From: 12-FULL-44-12b sp964348525
GTDB lineage: Bacteria; Patescibacteriota; Minisyncoccia; Phycocordibacterales; Zambryskibacteraceae
DNA: 64,000 nucleotides
Assembly: GCA_964348525.1 (NCBI GenBank)
Contig: CAYGCY010000003.1
Span: 7,048 to 71,047, forward strand
Direction of reading: 5' to 3'
Made by a program: the position numbers and the translations under genes. Shown here piece by piece: positions 22,280-31,053 of the stretch. A model generated the notes under the pieces. That model saw only the letters and a program-made list of their open reading frames with translations, searched no databases and was not told where the DNA came from. The first letter of the stretch is position 1. Each line of letters starts with the position of its first letter.

Positions 22280-23806
22280 ATGGCTTTTGCCAAAGTACAT
22301 AGTGCCCAAACAAATATTCTTTCTGGACACATCATTGATGTTGAAGTGGATCTGTCGCGAGGTTTACATTCTTTTTCAATCGTAGGATTACCTGACAAGG
22401 CCACCGAAGAAGCAAAAGACAGAATATCTGCGGCAATAAAAAATTCTGGTTTCACATCACCGAAACAGAGAAATCAAAAAGTGGTATTAGCTCTCGCCCC
22501 TGCAGAAATTAAAAAAGAGGGATCCATATTTGACGTAGCCATGGCGCTTGGATACATGCTAGCTACAGAAGACATTGCGGGAGACGTTTCACAAAAAGTT
22601 TTTATAGGGGAATTATCTTTAGATGGAAAAATTCGTAGAGTGAATGGCGTAATCACACTCACTAAACTTGCTAAAGATTTTGGTTTTAAAGAAATAATAG
22701 TGCCATTTGAAAACAGGGAGGAGGCAGCACTAATATCTGGCATAGACGTAATACCGACACACACACTTACTGATGTAATTAACCACATACAGGAAGAAAA
22801 AATACTTCCTCAGCCAAAAACAAAAATAAAATTTGATACAGGAGAAAGTGAAATAACTTTTGATGACATTACTGGACAAGAAAGCGCAAAAAGAGCCCTC
22901 ACAATAGCAGCTGCGGGAAAACACAATATCGGTCTTTTCGGACCGCCAGGCACAGGAAAAACCATGCTCTCAAAAGCGTTTAGAGAAATACTTCCGCCAT
23001 TAAGTGAAGAAGAGATTATAGAAATAACAGGAATACATTCTGTGGCAGGAACATTAAAAAAATCATACATCACAAACGCGCCATGGAGATCTCCACACCA
23101 CACCAGTTCTTACGTTGCACTTGTTGGTGGTGGTGCAAATCCGAAACCGGGAGAAATAACTCTAGCCCACAAAGGGGTTTTATTTTTAGATGAGTTCGCA
23201 GAATTTGAAACTAGAGTCTTGGAGGCCCTTAGAGAACCACTTGAAGAAAAGAAAGTTTCTGTGTCGCGTGCAAAAGGAACAGCGGTTTTTCCCGCTCATT
23301 TTATTTTGGTAGCGGCACTTAACCCATGCCCATGTGGCAATAGGGGATTTAAAGGCCCCGCGTGTGTTTGCTCACCGGTACAACTATTGAAATATGAAAG
23401 AAAAATATCGGGGCCCATATTAGACAGAATAGATATGTGGATTTCTGTACCAAGAATAGATCACGAACGATTATTGTCCGAAAAAAACACAAATGAAAAC
23501 AATAAAATAAAAAAATCTGTTGCAACCGCTCGCAAAATTCAAAACAAAAGATATTCCAAACTTTCAAAACAAAAAACTAATGGTGATCTGTCGGTACGAG
23601 AACTTTTACAATTTATTGAAGTGTCAGACGAAGTAAAACAAATTTTAGATGACGCAGCCAAAACTTTAAATTTATCGCCTCGAGGTTATCATAAAGTTTT
23701 AAAGCTTGCTCGTACTATTGCGGATTTGGACGGCACAGAAGAGATAAAAAAAGAAAACATACTCGAAGCACTTTCATATCGTCCACCAAAAAGTACACTT
23801 TCATAA
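22280..23806 (+). CDS. comM: ComM/YifB family Mg-chelatase-like AAA+ ATPase
   Basis: ComM is a hexameric helicase that promotes branch migration during natural transformation. The 508 residues show the N-terminal Lon-substrate-like domain (MAFAKVHSA...VGLPDKATEEAKDRI), a Walker A motif GPPGTGKT, Walker B in VLFLDEFAEF, a Cys-rich segment (NPCPCGNRGF...CVCS) and the C-terminal helical domain. ATG 22280 was preferred to ATG 22271 because the latter overlaps TATAAT (22267-22272), and MAFAKV is the usual beginning. DNA uptake via a type IV pilus (pilB at 49 kb) would give it a context. Confidence 0.92.
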   Translation: MAFAKVHSAQTNILSGHIIDVEVDLSRGLHSFSIVGLPDKATEEAKDRISAAIKNSGFTSPKQRNQKVVLALAPAEIKKEGSIFDVAMALGYMLATEDIAGDVSQKVFIGELSLDGKIRRVNGVITLTKLAKDFGFKEIIVPFENREEAALISGIDVIPTHTLTDVINHIQEEKILPQPKTKIKFDTGESEITFDDITGQESAKRALTIAAAGKHNIGLFGPPGTGKTMLSKAFREILPPLSEEEIIEITGIHSVAGTLKKSYITNAPWRSPHHTSSYVALVGGGANPKPGEITLAHKGVLFLDEFAEFETRVLEALREPLEEKKVSVSRAKGTAVFPAHFILVAALNPCPCGNRGFKGPACVCSPVQLLKYERKISGPILDRIDMWISVPRIDHERLLSEKNTNENNKIKKSVATARKIQNKRYSKLSKQKTNGDLSVRELLQFIEVSDEVKQILDDAAKTLNLSPRGYHKVLKLARTIADLDGTEEIKKENILEALSYRPPKSTLS

Positions 23807-23818
23807 ACGGACGTTCGT

Positions 23819-23961
23819 TATATTCTTTGCTGGTCACGCATAGATTTTTCCAGCGAAAAATCTTGCTGTCTCTCAGTCGGTTTTTGTCAAGAGCCCTCGT
23901 TTCACTCGGGTCTATGACAAACCATGCAAACCGACTTCCGAGACGACCGACAAAGAATATA
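23819..23961. repeat. structured foldback element between converging genes
   Basis: An 11-bp outer stem (23819-23829 with 23951-23961) encloses a hairpin AGATTTTT/AAAAATCT (23842-23863) and a rod with AGTCGGTTT/AAACCGACT (23875-23883 with 23928-23936), an inner TTGTCA/TGACAA and a GC tip. Together they form a three-way junction. It lies between comM and the minus-strand M23 peptidase gene. The gap 23807-24006 holds nothing else. Confidence 0.55.
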
Positions 23962-24006
23962 ACTCACTTGAAATCAAAACCGGTAGAAAAGCGAAGTGGG
24001 TATTTT

Positions 24007-25065
24007 TTAAAAAGGATTTTTTGCTCCACGTACCTCGAAGTGTAGATGTGGACCAGAGGTTCTGCCTGTCAGACCTATGTACCCAATGAGTTGCCCTCTT
24101 TCTACATAGTCTCCTACAGCAACAACATTTTTCGAGTTGTGGGAATAGAGGGTCTGTGTGCCATTATCATGCTGAATAACAATGTAAGTACCATAACCAC
24201 CATTCCACCCCCCAGACCTAGAGAGAATTACCCTGCCCGGCGCAGCGGCAACTATAGATGTGCCGACTGGTGCCCCTATGTCTATACCATTGTGGCCATG
24301 TATGCCTTGTGTTCTTCTGCCTTGAACTGGGCGCATATAGTACCCAGAAACCACTGGCTGTTGATTCGAAACAAACTTTACAGATGAGCCTGATGGGGCC
24401 GAAAGCTCTCCGTCTGGCACGATAACAATATCTCCTATGCTTAATTTTGTATTTTCAGAAATATCGTTATACAAAAGAAGTTCTTCTATATCTGCCTTAT
24501 AAAGCTTTGCAATAGAAACGACCGTATCTCCTTTTTTAACTGTGTGTCTGACACCTGAAATAGGAAGTATAGTTAGTGTTTGTCCCTCTGAAATAGTATT
24601 GCTCGACAAGTCATTGGCCCATCTTATGGTATTTACGGACACGTTAAACATTTTTGCTATCGAAGACAGCGTGTCGCCTTTTCTTACTACATATATGGAA
24701 ATCTGATCAGAAGAGGGCTTGTCTTTTATGTTTTCAGCCAAACCGCCGGCTGGGGAATCTTGAGAAACTAGAGCCCCGTTATCAACCAAAATTTCTGGAC
24801 CTCCTATGTTTGCACTGGGATCCGAGCTCAAAGCAGCCTGAAGTAAGGGAATATTTTGAGAATTGTAAGCTTTTGCCTGAGATTCTTGGGGTTTGAATAG
24901 GTTGCCAAAGTTATTTAGAAAATCAGAGAGGCCAGCATACACAGGACTTACTGGGGTAAACGCCAAAAATGAGGGTGCGGCAAAAAGCCAGATTAGAATG
25001 GTTAAAAAGCGATGTTTTATTTTCTGACCATGAGGTCGGTCAGTTTTTGGTGTTTTTGAAGAAAT
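24007..25065 (-). CDS. LysM-LysM-M23 peptidoglycan hydrolase, possible AUU start
   Basis: This exported endopeptidase has two LysM domains (YVVRKGDTLSSIAKMF... and HTVKKGDTVVSIAKLY...) and a C-terminal M23 domain with the metal ligands HGHNGIDIG and HLHFEV. It probably cleaves peptide crosslinks during growth or division. A TTG start at 24966 would cut through the signal peptide. Upstream in frame lies a complete one (KHRFLTILIWLFAAPSFLAF), but the only plausible initiation codon before the next stop is ATT at 25065. I therefore give the longer frame; the exact start is uncertain. Confidence 0.85.
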   Translation of the reverse strand: MSSKTPKTDRPHGQKIKHRFLTILIWLFAAPSFLAFTPVSPVYAGLSDFLNNFGNLFKPQESQAKAYNSQNIPLLQAALSSDPSANIGGPEILVDNGALVSQDSPAGGLAENIKDKPSSDQISIYVVRKGDTLSSIAKMFNVSVNTIRWANDLSSNTISEGQTLTILPISGVRHTVKKGDTVVSIAKLYKADIEELLLYNDISENTKLSIGDIVIVPDGELSAPSGSSVKFVSNQQPVVSGYYMRPVQGRRTQGIHGHNGIDIGAPVGTSIVAAAPGRVILSRSGGWNGGYGTYIVIQHDNGTQTLYSHNSKNVVAVGDYVERGQLIGYIGLTGRTSGPHLHFEVRGAKNPF

Positions 25066-25249
25066 AAAATCTAATTAAATCTATAATCCTGCGTGCTTTC
25101 TTTGTCTGCCTATCTGCCAAATCGGACTATATAAGTATACCTTAGGCTAGACTTTTATCATTAAGTATGTGTGGTGTGGTGGTAATAGCCCAAAAATGGC
25201 TAAATATGGGGCTTTTTTAGAGAAATAAGCTATTATTTGGGGAAAAGAA

Positions 25250-27187
25250 ATGTCTAATCTAAATCCAAAACAAAAAGAAGCCTCGGAACTCCTCTCTGGG
25301 CCAGTCCTTATATTAGCGGGGGCTGGGGCTGGAAAAACGAAAACCCTGACAGAACGAGTCGCTAATCTTATAAAACACGGGGTTCCGGCAGACAAGATTT
25401 TAGCAATCACATTCACAAACAAGGCGGCCAAAGAGATGCGGGAGCGGATTTTTGGAAGGCTGGGTAAAGAATTGCCTAGATCTTTTGAGATGTACGGAGC
25501 CTTTGATGTTCCGTTTGTGTCCACCTTCCACTCAATGTGTGTGTATATATTGCGTCAAGAATTTGTTTCTGCAGGTATAAGTAAAAATTTTAAAATATTC
25601 GACAAAAATGACCAAAAAGGTGCGATAAAAACAGCCCTTGAGCGCATAAAAATAGATCCGAAAGAATACGAGCCCGGAAGAATTGCTTCCCTAATTTCTA
25701 GATTTAAAAACGATTTTCTATCCCCTGAAGAGGCGCTGTCAAATGCACAGTCTAATTTAGGGGAAGTGGCTGCAAGATGTTATTTGGAATATGAGAGAGT
25801 ACTAACCGAGGAAAAGGCACTCGACTTTGACGATTTGCTTTTTAAAACTGCAAATGTATTTAGAAAATATCCTGAAATTTTAAAGAAGTATCAGGAAAAA
25901 TGGCTTTATGTACACATTGATGAATATCAAGATATAAATGAGGTGCAGTACGAGCTTGCAAGAATGCTCACAGCAAGATCGAAAAATATATGTGTAGTCG
26001 GCGATATAGATCAAAACATTTATTCTTGGAGAGGGGCCAGCTTGAAACACATTTTGCGTTTTGAAGATGACTACAAGGATGCGCGAGTAGTTACCCTCGA
26101 AGAAAATTACAGGTCCACCAAGAGAATTCTTGATGCGGCAAATTCGGTAATATCAAAAAATGAAATGCGCAGAGAAAAAAACCTTTTCACAAAAAACAAA
26201 GAGGGTGAAATGATAGGTGTTTTGTCTGCTTACGACGAAGCCACAGAGGCAATGTTTGTTTCAGAAAAATGCGGGGAACTAATAAGAGATGGAGTAAATC
26301 CTGAGGACATAGCTGTTCTTTATAGAGCAAACTTTCAGTCAAGACCACTTGAAGAAGCTTTCCTTAGGCAGTCAATAAAATATGATTTAGTTGGTACAAA
26401 ATTTTTTGAAAGAGAGGAGGTAAAACATGCAATTTCATATTTAAGACTTTTACTGGAAGAATCTTCCGGTGATATTGCGCGTGTAGCTAATGTCCCCGCG
26501 AGGGGACTTGGTAAGGTGTCTATTCTAAAAATTATAGGTGGTGAAGAAACCAGTTTGTCTCCAAGTGCCAAAAAATCTTGGGCGGAATTTAAGGAAATCA
26601 TAAAAAACGGCAGAGAATATTTAGAAACCCATACACCAAAAGACACCCTTGAACACATCTTAAACATATCCGGCCTAGCAAACTATTATGAAGAGCGGGC
26701 ACGAAACGGTAGCGAGGAAGACGAAGAAAGGTTGTTTAACCTTAGAGAGTTGGTAAACCTTTCCTCGCGCTATGAAGGCTTCGGTGGAGATGCCCTAATG
26801 AATCTCCTTACCGAGTCCGCTCTGCAAACGAGTGAGGACGCGCTTGATGGAAAGGGGGTACGGCTTATGACGGTACACTCTGCAAAGGGATTAGAATTCT
26901 CACATGTGTTTATAGTTGGATTAGAGGAAGGACTCTTTCCTCACGAAAAAATGTTTGAAGACAACCTAACTCCAGAAGAAAAAGAGGAAGAAAGGAGGCT
27001 TTTCTATGTAGCACTAACACGCGCAAGGGACAAATTATTTTTAACTTGGGCACAAACACGGCTAGTATACGGTTCTCGTGAAGTAAATATTCCATCTTCT
27101 TTTATGTTGGATATCCCAGAAGAACATATTGAAAATATTGAGTCGGAGTGGGGAGGTAGGAGATCGCTTATAAATATAGAATTTTGA
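25250..27187 (+). CDS. pcrA: UvrD/PcrA-type superfamily 1 DNA helicase
   Basis: This 3'-5' helicase of 645 residues acts in repair and in removing proteins from DNA. The SF1A motifs are all visible: the Q-motif NPKQKEA, Walker A GAGAGKTKTL (I), AITFTNKAAKEMRER (Ia), HIDEYQDINEVQ (II), GDIDQNIYSWRGA (III), LEENYRSTKRIL (IV), MTVHSAKGLEFSHVF (V) and YVALTRARDKL (VI). It is shorter than E. coli UvrD (720) at the C-terminus, lacking the polymerase-interacting tail. A TATTAT box and a purine-rich stretch precede the ATG. rsmA follows. Confidence 0.95.
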   Translation: MSNLNPKQKEASELLSGPVLILAGAGAGKTKTLTERVANLIKHGVPADKILAITFTNKAAKEMRERIFGRLGKELPRSFEMYGAFDVPFVSTFHSMCVYILRQEFVSAGISKNFKIFDKNDQKGAIKTALERIKIDPKEYEPGRIASLISRFKNDFLSPEEALSNAQSNLGEVAARCYLEYERVLTEEKALDFDDLLFKTANVFRKYPEILKKYQEKWLYVHIDEYQDINEVQYELARMLTARSKNICVVGDIDQNIYSWRGASLKHILRFEDDYKDARVVTLEENYRSTKRILDAANSVISKNEMRREKNLFTKNKEGEMIGVLSAYDEATEAMFVSEKCGELIRDGVNPEDIAVLYRANFQSRPLEEAFLRQSIKYDLVGTKFFEREEVKHAISYLRLLLEESSGDIARVANVPARGLGKVSILKIIGGEETSLSPSAKKSWAEFKEIIKNGREYLETHTPKDTLEHILNISGLANYYEERARNGSEEDEERLFNLRELVNLSSRYEGFGGDALMNLLTESALQTSEDALDGKGVRLMTVHSAKGLEFSHVFIVGLEEGLFPHEKMFEDNLTPEEKEEERRLFYVALTRARDKLFLTWAQTRLVYGSREVNIPSSFMLDIPEEHIENIESEWGGRRSLINIEF

Positions 27188-27244
27188 GTTCGAGAGCCCT
27201 CTTCAGACAATAGTGCAAGCCTTTGATATGCTAAATAAACAATT

Positions 27245-28054
27245 ATGATCCCAAAAAAACATCTGGGGCAAAATTTTTTGACTCAACCAAAAATTGCAAT
27301 GGATATTGTTCATGCTGGGGATATTGTGGCAAATGACATTATTTTGGAAATTGGGCCTGGCAAAGGAATTCTTACAGAAAAACTTTTGAATTTTTCAGCG
27401 AAGGTGGTGGCGATAGAAAAAGACAAAGAGTTAGTGGAGTTTTTGAACGAAAAATTTGCTAAAGAAATAACATCTGGACAATTAGAACTTTTGGAAAAAG
27501 ATGTGCGTGATTTTGACCCGGGCGTAATGGGGTTTTATGACTTATCCTATAAACTAATTGCAAACATTCCGTATTACATCACGGGAGAAATTATTAGAAA
27601 GTTTCTAGAGGCAAAATGCCAGCCAGAAAGAATGGTTCTTATGGTGCAAAAGGAAGTTGCTGAAAGAATTGTGGCTCGCAATAAAAAATTCTTCGACTCT
27701 GCTCAGGGCAAAGAAAGTATTTTGTCTATTTCTGTAAAAGTGTATGGCAAACCTAAAATTGTAAAAAAGGTCTCTGCGGGTTCATTTTTCCCGAAACCAA
27801 AGGTGGATTCAGCAATTTTGGTTTTGGAAGATATTTCTAAAATATTTTTTACGACAAACAAGTTAGGTGAGAAAGAATTTTTTAATTTTGTAAAAAAAGG
27901 CTTTAAAAGCCCCAGAAAAATGCTCCGCGGAAATCTCTGTATAGAAAAAAACGAGTGGAAACAAGCTTCTGAGAAAATAAAAATTTTAGAAAACGCTCGA
28001 CCAGAAAATCTGTCAATAAAAAATTGGCTCGATTTATTTAAATACTTTAATTAA
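27245..28054 (+). CDS. rsmA: 16S rRNA dimethyladenosine transferase RsmA (KsgA)
   Basis: RsmA dimethylates A1518 and A1519 of 16S rRNA late in 30S assembly. The 269 residues begin with KKHLGQNFL, a hallmark of the family. They contain the SAM-binding EIGPGKGILTEKL, the acidic residue in AIEKDKELVEFL and the catalytic motif IANIPYYITGEII (NIPY). The C-terminal helical domain with PKPKVDSAIL and FKSPRKMLRGNL is complete. Its stop overlaps the converging gene at 28051 by 4 nt. Confidence 0.95.
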   Translation: MIPKKHLGQNFLTQPKIAMDIVHAGDIVANDIILEIGPGKGILTEKLLNFSAKVVAIEKDKELVEFLNEKFAKEITSGQLELLEKDVRDFDPGVMGFYDLSYKLIANIPYYITGEIIRKFLEAKCQPERMVLMVQKEVAERIVARNKKFFDSAQGKESILSISVKVYGKPKIVKKVSAGSFFPKPKVDSAILVLEDISKIFFTTNKLGEKEFFNFVKKGFKSPRKMLRGNLCIEKNEWKQASEKIKILENARPENLSIKNWLDLFKYFN

Positions 28055-28443
28055 ATACCTGCTGGAGACCTGCCTGTACCAACTTGGAAAATCACCCCCA
28101 AATCAGGTAGGGGAATGCAAGCTGTGCCTGCGTATATCCAGCAAGTGCCTGGAGTAGGAAAATAATCCCCTAAATACCACCGTCCAGGTAACCCTGCAGT
28201 AAAAAGTTCGTAGGGAATACTTGGACCTGTTGGTATTGGTCTATAGGTTAGCGCTCCGGGAGAAATGACTGGACCGCCCAGAAAAAGAGGGGTAAACCCG
28301 AGCCAAATCCCTGTAGAGCAGGTGCACGGAATCGCAACCGTTGCGAACCCTCCAAATTGAAGAGGTTTAACAGCTGCATATGTATAAAAAATTGGAACAA
28401 AAATTAAAACTGCAAAAATAAGCGTAGATATTATTCTTTTCAC
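28051..28443 (-). CDS. small exported protein
   Basis: This 130-residue protein of unknown function has a signal peptide (MKRIISTLIFAVLIFVPIFYTYA). The mature part is rich in Gly, Pro, Thr and aromatic residues, with short hydrophobic repeats and two cysteine pairs (PCTCS near 39, CWIYAGTAC near 101-109). These could form disulfides in an extracytoplasmic beta-rich domain. It diverges from the type IV secretion cluster with only 35 bp between the starts, so it may be co-regulated. It is small and lacks charged patches, as a surface or pilus-associated protein might. Confidence 0.7.
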   Translation of the reverse strand: MKRIISTLIFAVLIFVPIFYTYAAVKPLQFGGFATVAIPCTCSTGIWLGFTPLFLGGPVISPGALTYRPIPTGPSIPYELFTAGLPGRWYLGDYFPTPGTCWIYAGTACIPLPDLGVIFQVGTGRSPAGI

Positions 28444-28478
28444 GAAACAATTGTATCACGCTGTGATAATCTATATAT

Positions 28479-29291
28479 ATGAATCTTCTTCTTTCCAGAA
28501 GAATAACCACTTCTGTTTCCGTGGCAATAGTAATACTCGGCGTTTCTATTGGATATGCCCTAGCTACTAAAAAAACACCAGAGACGGGCGGATTAGAAAC
28601 TGTAAAAACAGATGTTTTTGGTGTAAGCAACTTTAATGGTGACCAAGAAAATGCCAATATCCCTATATTTGAACCAAAAACCATAACAGATAAGCTTGGA
28701 CAAATAACATTTTCTCAATTCGTAAGGGCCCATGAGACAAAAGGTATTTCTGACGGCACAGATGTAGTTAATATCTCAAACGTGTTGTTTGAAGATTTAA
28801 TAAAAGACGCGAGTCCACAAATAAAAGTGTACGATCAAAGCGCCTTGATAATAAAAAGAAGTCCCCAAAAGGCTGATTGGGATAATTTCCTTGGCAGACT
28901 CGTGGCATTAAGAAACAAATACTCTTCTTCTTTTCAAGATTTCATCTCAGAAAACGGCCCGAGCGTGCAAAACCTAAACGACCCTCAGACTATAGAAACC
29001 CTAGTTGAAGGAGGAAGCTTATACAACAAAATAGTAGCAGAGCTCCTCTTAATACCAGTGCCTACCCCCGCAGTAGAAGGCTTTTTGGACCTTATAAATG
29101 CCTACTCTAAGGCAGGATTTGGGCTTTCAGAATTTAAATACTTCCCAATAGACCCTATAAAAGTAATGCCTGGTCTTCAGGCGTATATAGAATCTGTTGA
29201 TGAAGAGGCGCTAGCAGTACAGAGTCTGCAGTCTGCTGGATTAGCGAATGGTATAATTATTCCTAACATAAGCTTTTCACAGCAACAATGA
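28479..29291 (+). CDS. secretion-cluster membrane-anchored protein
   Basis: This 270-residue protein is the first gene of the type IV secretion-like cluster. It has one N-terminal helix (about 9-30) and then a mostly helical extracytoplasmic domain with no family I recognise. An extended -10 (TGTGATAAT) ends 8 nt before the ATG. The stop overlaps the next gene by 4 nt, which indicates translational coupling. Position and topology suggest a scaffold or assembly protein of the envelope complex. Confidence 0.75.
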   Translation: MNLLLSRRITTSVSVAIVILGVSIGYALATKKTPETGGLETVKTDVFGVSNFNGDQENANIPIFEPKTITDKLGQITFSQFVRAHETKGISDGTDVVNISNVLFEDLIKDASPQIKVYDQSALIIKRSPQKADWDNFLGRLVALRNKYSSSFQDFISENGPSVQNLNDPQTIETLVEGGSLYNKIVAELLLIPVPTPAVEGFLDLINAYSKAGFGLSEFKYFPIDPIKVMPGLQAYIESVDEEALAVQSLQSAGLANGIIIPNISFSQQQ

Positions 29292-30973
29292 AAAAACTAA
29301 CAAAAAAACTGTCTGTAGTATGGTTTTTTGTAGCTTTTGCGTTGTTTTTTGTAAATATTCCACACACTAAAGCCGTCGTTGACCTTGCCGTACCTGTAAG
29401 CGACGCCGCTATGAGATCAAAAGAGGCCGGCCTTACTATCTTGGGTGTAACCATTCCTGGAGTAACTTGGGACGGAATATTTGTGGCAATAGGCAGACAA
29501 GCAATTGACATCCTTTTTGACACTATGATTGATTGGATTAATGGCGGGGCAGACGGCAACCCAACTTTCGCCACAGATTTAGAAGACTATATGAGAAAGT
29601 TGGGCGATCAAACCGTGGGTAGGGCACTCGACGAAATAACTGACGGCTTTGCATGCCAGCCATTTAAACTAGAAATACAAGCTGCCATAGAAAGAGACTA
29701 CGGTTATCAATACTCTCAAAGAAATAGGGATAGGGTATACCAAAGCTCTTGTACTCTTAGCCAAATACAAGGAAATGTAGAGCAGTTCATAAATGGAGAC
29801 TTCAATCAGGGTGGTTGGCCGGCGTGGTTTAGACTTACCCAAGTAGATGAAAACAACCCCTACGGATCTTACTTGTCTGCAAAAGCTGGAATACAGGTGA
29901 AGATCGCCGGAGCGAAAGACATAGAAATTACAAAATTAAACTGGAGCGGAGGATTTTTTGATACAAGAGAATGTTTGGAATACGACATGTCCGAAGTTGC
30001 TAATGCGGCATCAACTAGAGCTTGCAAAAAATGGGGGCCAGTAAAAACCCCAGGAACGGTTATAGCTAATCAGGTTAATAAACTGTTTGGGGCATCCACA
30101 GACCAGCTAGGCCTTGCGGACGAGTTTGATGAATTGTTGTCTGCGGTTGTAAATCAATTACAGACAATGGTATTTAATAAAGACGGTATATTTAAGAGCA
30201 ACAGAAGAAGAATCGCGGGCACTACTTCTTACGGGCCATCTCAAGCGTCTAGTGGGTTATGTTCAGTAGATAAAGAAGATGCGGCTATTGATGAGGAAGT
30301 AACTTGGAGCGCCACGTCTATAGTAAGTGGTGGAAACGTAAAATATGAGTGGAGTGGTTCTGAAATAACGGGCCCTTATGAAAGCACAGAGGAAACATTT
30401 GCTATCAGATATAAAACTTCAGGAGATAAAACCGTAAGCATAAAGGTTTCTTATGACGAAAATGATTACACCAGAGTGCCAGACTCAAGCGGAAAATACC
30501 CACAGATAAGAAAAACAAAAGATATCTCTTGTACGCAAGTTGTAAAAATACACAAATACAAACCGCTGGTAGCATCCTGCTCACCAGATAAATATGTGGC
30601 AAACAAAGATGACAATGGGAGAGTTTCTCCGAGTACCTTGGTAGTGTGGACTGCTATAGTCGAGGGGGGGTCCGGTGCTTTTGACAGAGTGTATATGCGC
30701 GGAGCCGAAGATGAATGGGAATTAACAGAAGATGATGGAATGGGGAGACATTTGGGAAGGTTTATAAACTCTTCTGGTTCTTTCGTGGTGCCATTTAATA
30801 GGACTAACCCTGTGGTATTTGCAAAAGATGGGGACAAAACTACATTCAAGATTGGAATAGTTTATAGAACCCTCGGCACAAAAACCGCATCCCTTTATGT
30901 AGTGGACAAAGACGGTGTAGATGTGAATCCTGTAGTCAACTTGCAGTGCAGTGGGGAAGTGCTCGTGCAGTAA
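29288..30973 (+). CDS. secretion-cluster exported protein with Ig/PKD-like C-terminus
   Basis: The 561-residue product has a signal peptide (about 1-32), an N-terminal helical half (about 40-320) and a C-terminal part resembling two PKD/Ig-like repeats (VTWSATSIVSGGNVKYEWSG..., and LVVWTAIVEGGSGAFDRVYM...). Several paired cysteines occur (for example C127/C146 and around C325). It probably lies outside the membrane and mediates contacts in the secretion or pilus complex. No enzymatic motif is visible. Its start overlaps the preceding stop. Confidence 0.75.
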   Translation: MKKLTKKLSVVWFFVAFALFFVNIPHTKAVVDLAVPVSDAAMRSKEAGLTILGVTIPGVTWDGIFVAIGRQAIDILFDTMIDWINGGADGNPTFATDLEDYMRKLGDQTVGRALDEITDGFACQPFKLEIQAAIERDYGYQYSQRNRDRVYQSSCTLSQIQGNVEQFINGDFNQGGWPAWFRLTQVDENNPYGSYLSAKAGIQVKIAGAKDIEITKLNWSGGFFDTRECLEYDMSEVANAASTRACKKWGPVKTPGTVIANQVNKLFGASTDQLGLADEFDELLSAVVNQLQTMVFNKDGIFKSNRRRIAGTTSYGPSQASSGLCSVDKEDAAIDEEVTWSATSIVSGGNVKYEWSGSEITGPYESTEETFAIRYKTSGDKTVSIKVSYDENDYTRVPDSSGKYPQIRKTKDISCTQVVKIHKYKPLVASCSPDKYVANKDDNGRVSPSTLVVWTAIVEGGSGAFDRVYMRGAEDEWELTEDDGMGRHLGRFINSSGSFVVPFNRTNPVVFAKDGDKTTFKIGIVYRTLGTKTASLYVVDKDGVDVNPVVNLQCSGEVLVQ

Positions 30974-31053
30974 TATTTAATCTGTTTTGATATAAATCTG
31001 GTCAATTGGGTAAAAATCGAATTTTTTGAATTAAAAAGAGGTAGAATGAAGAC

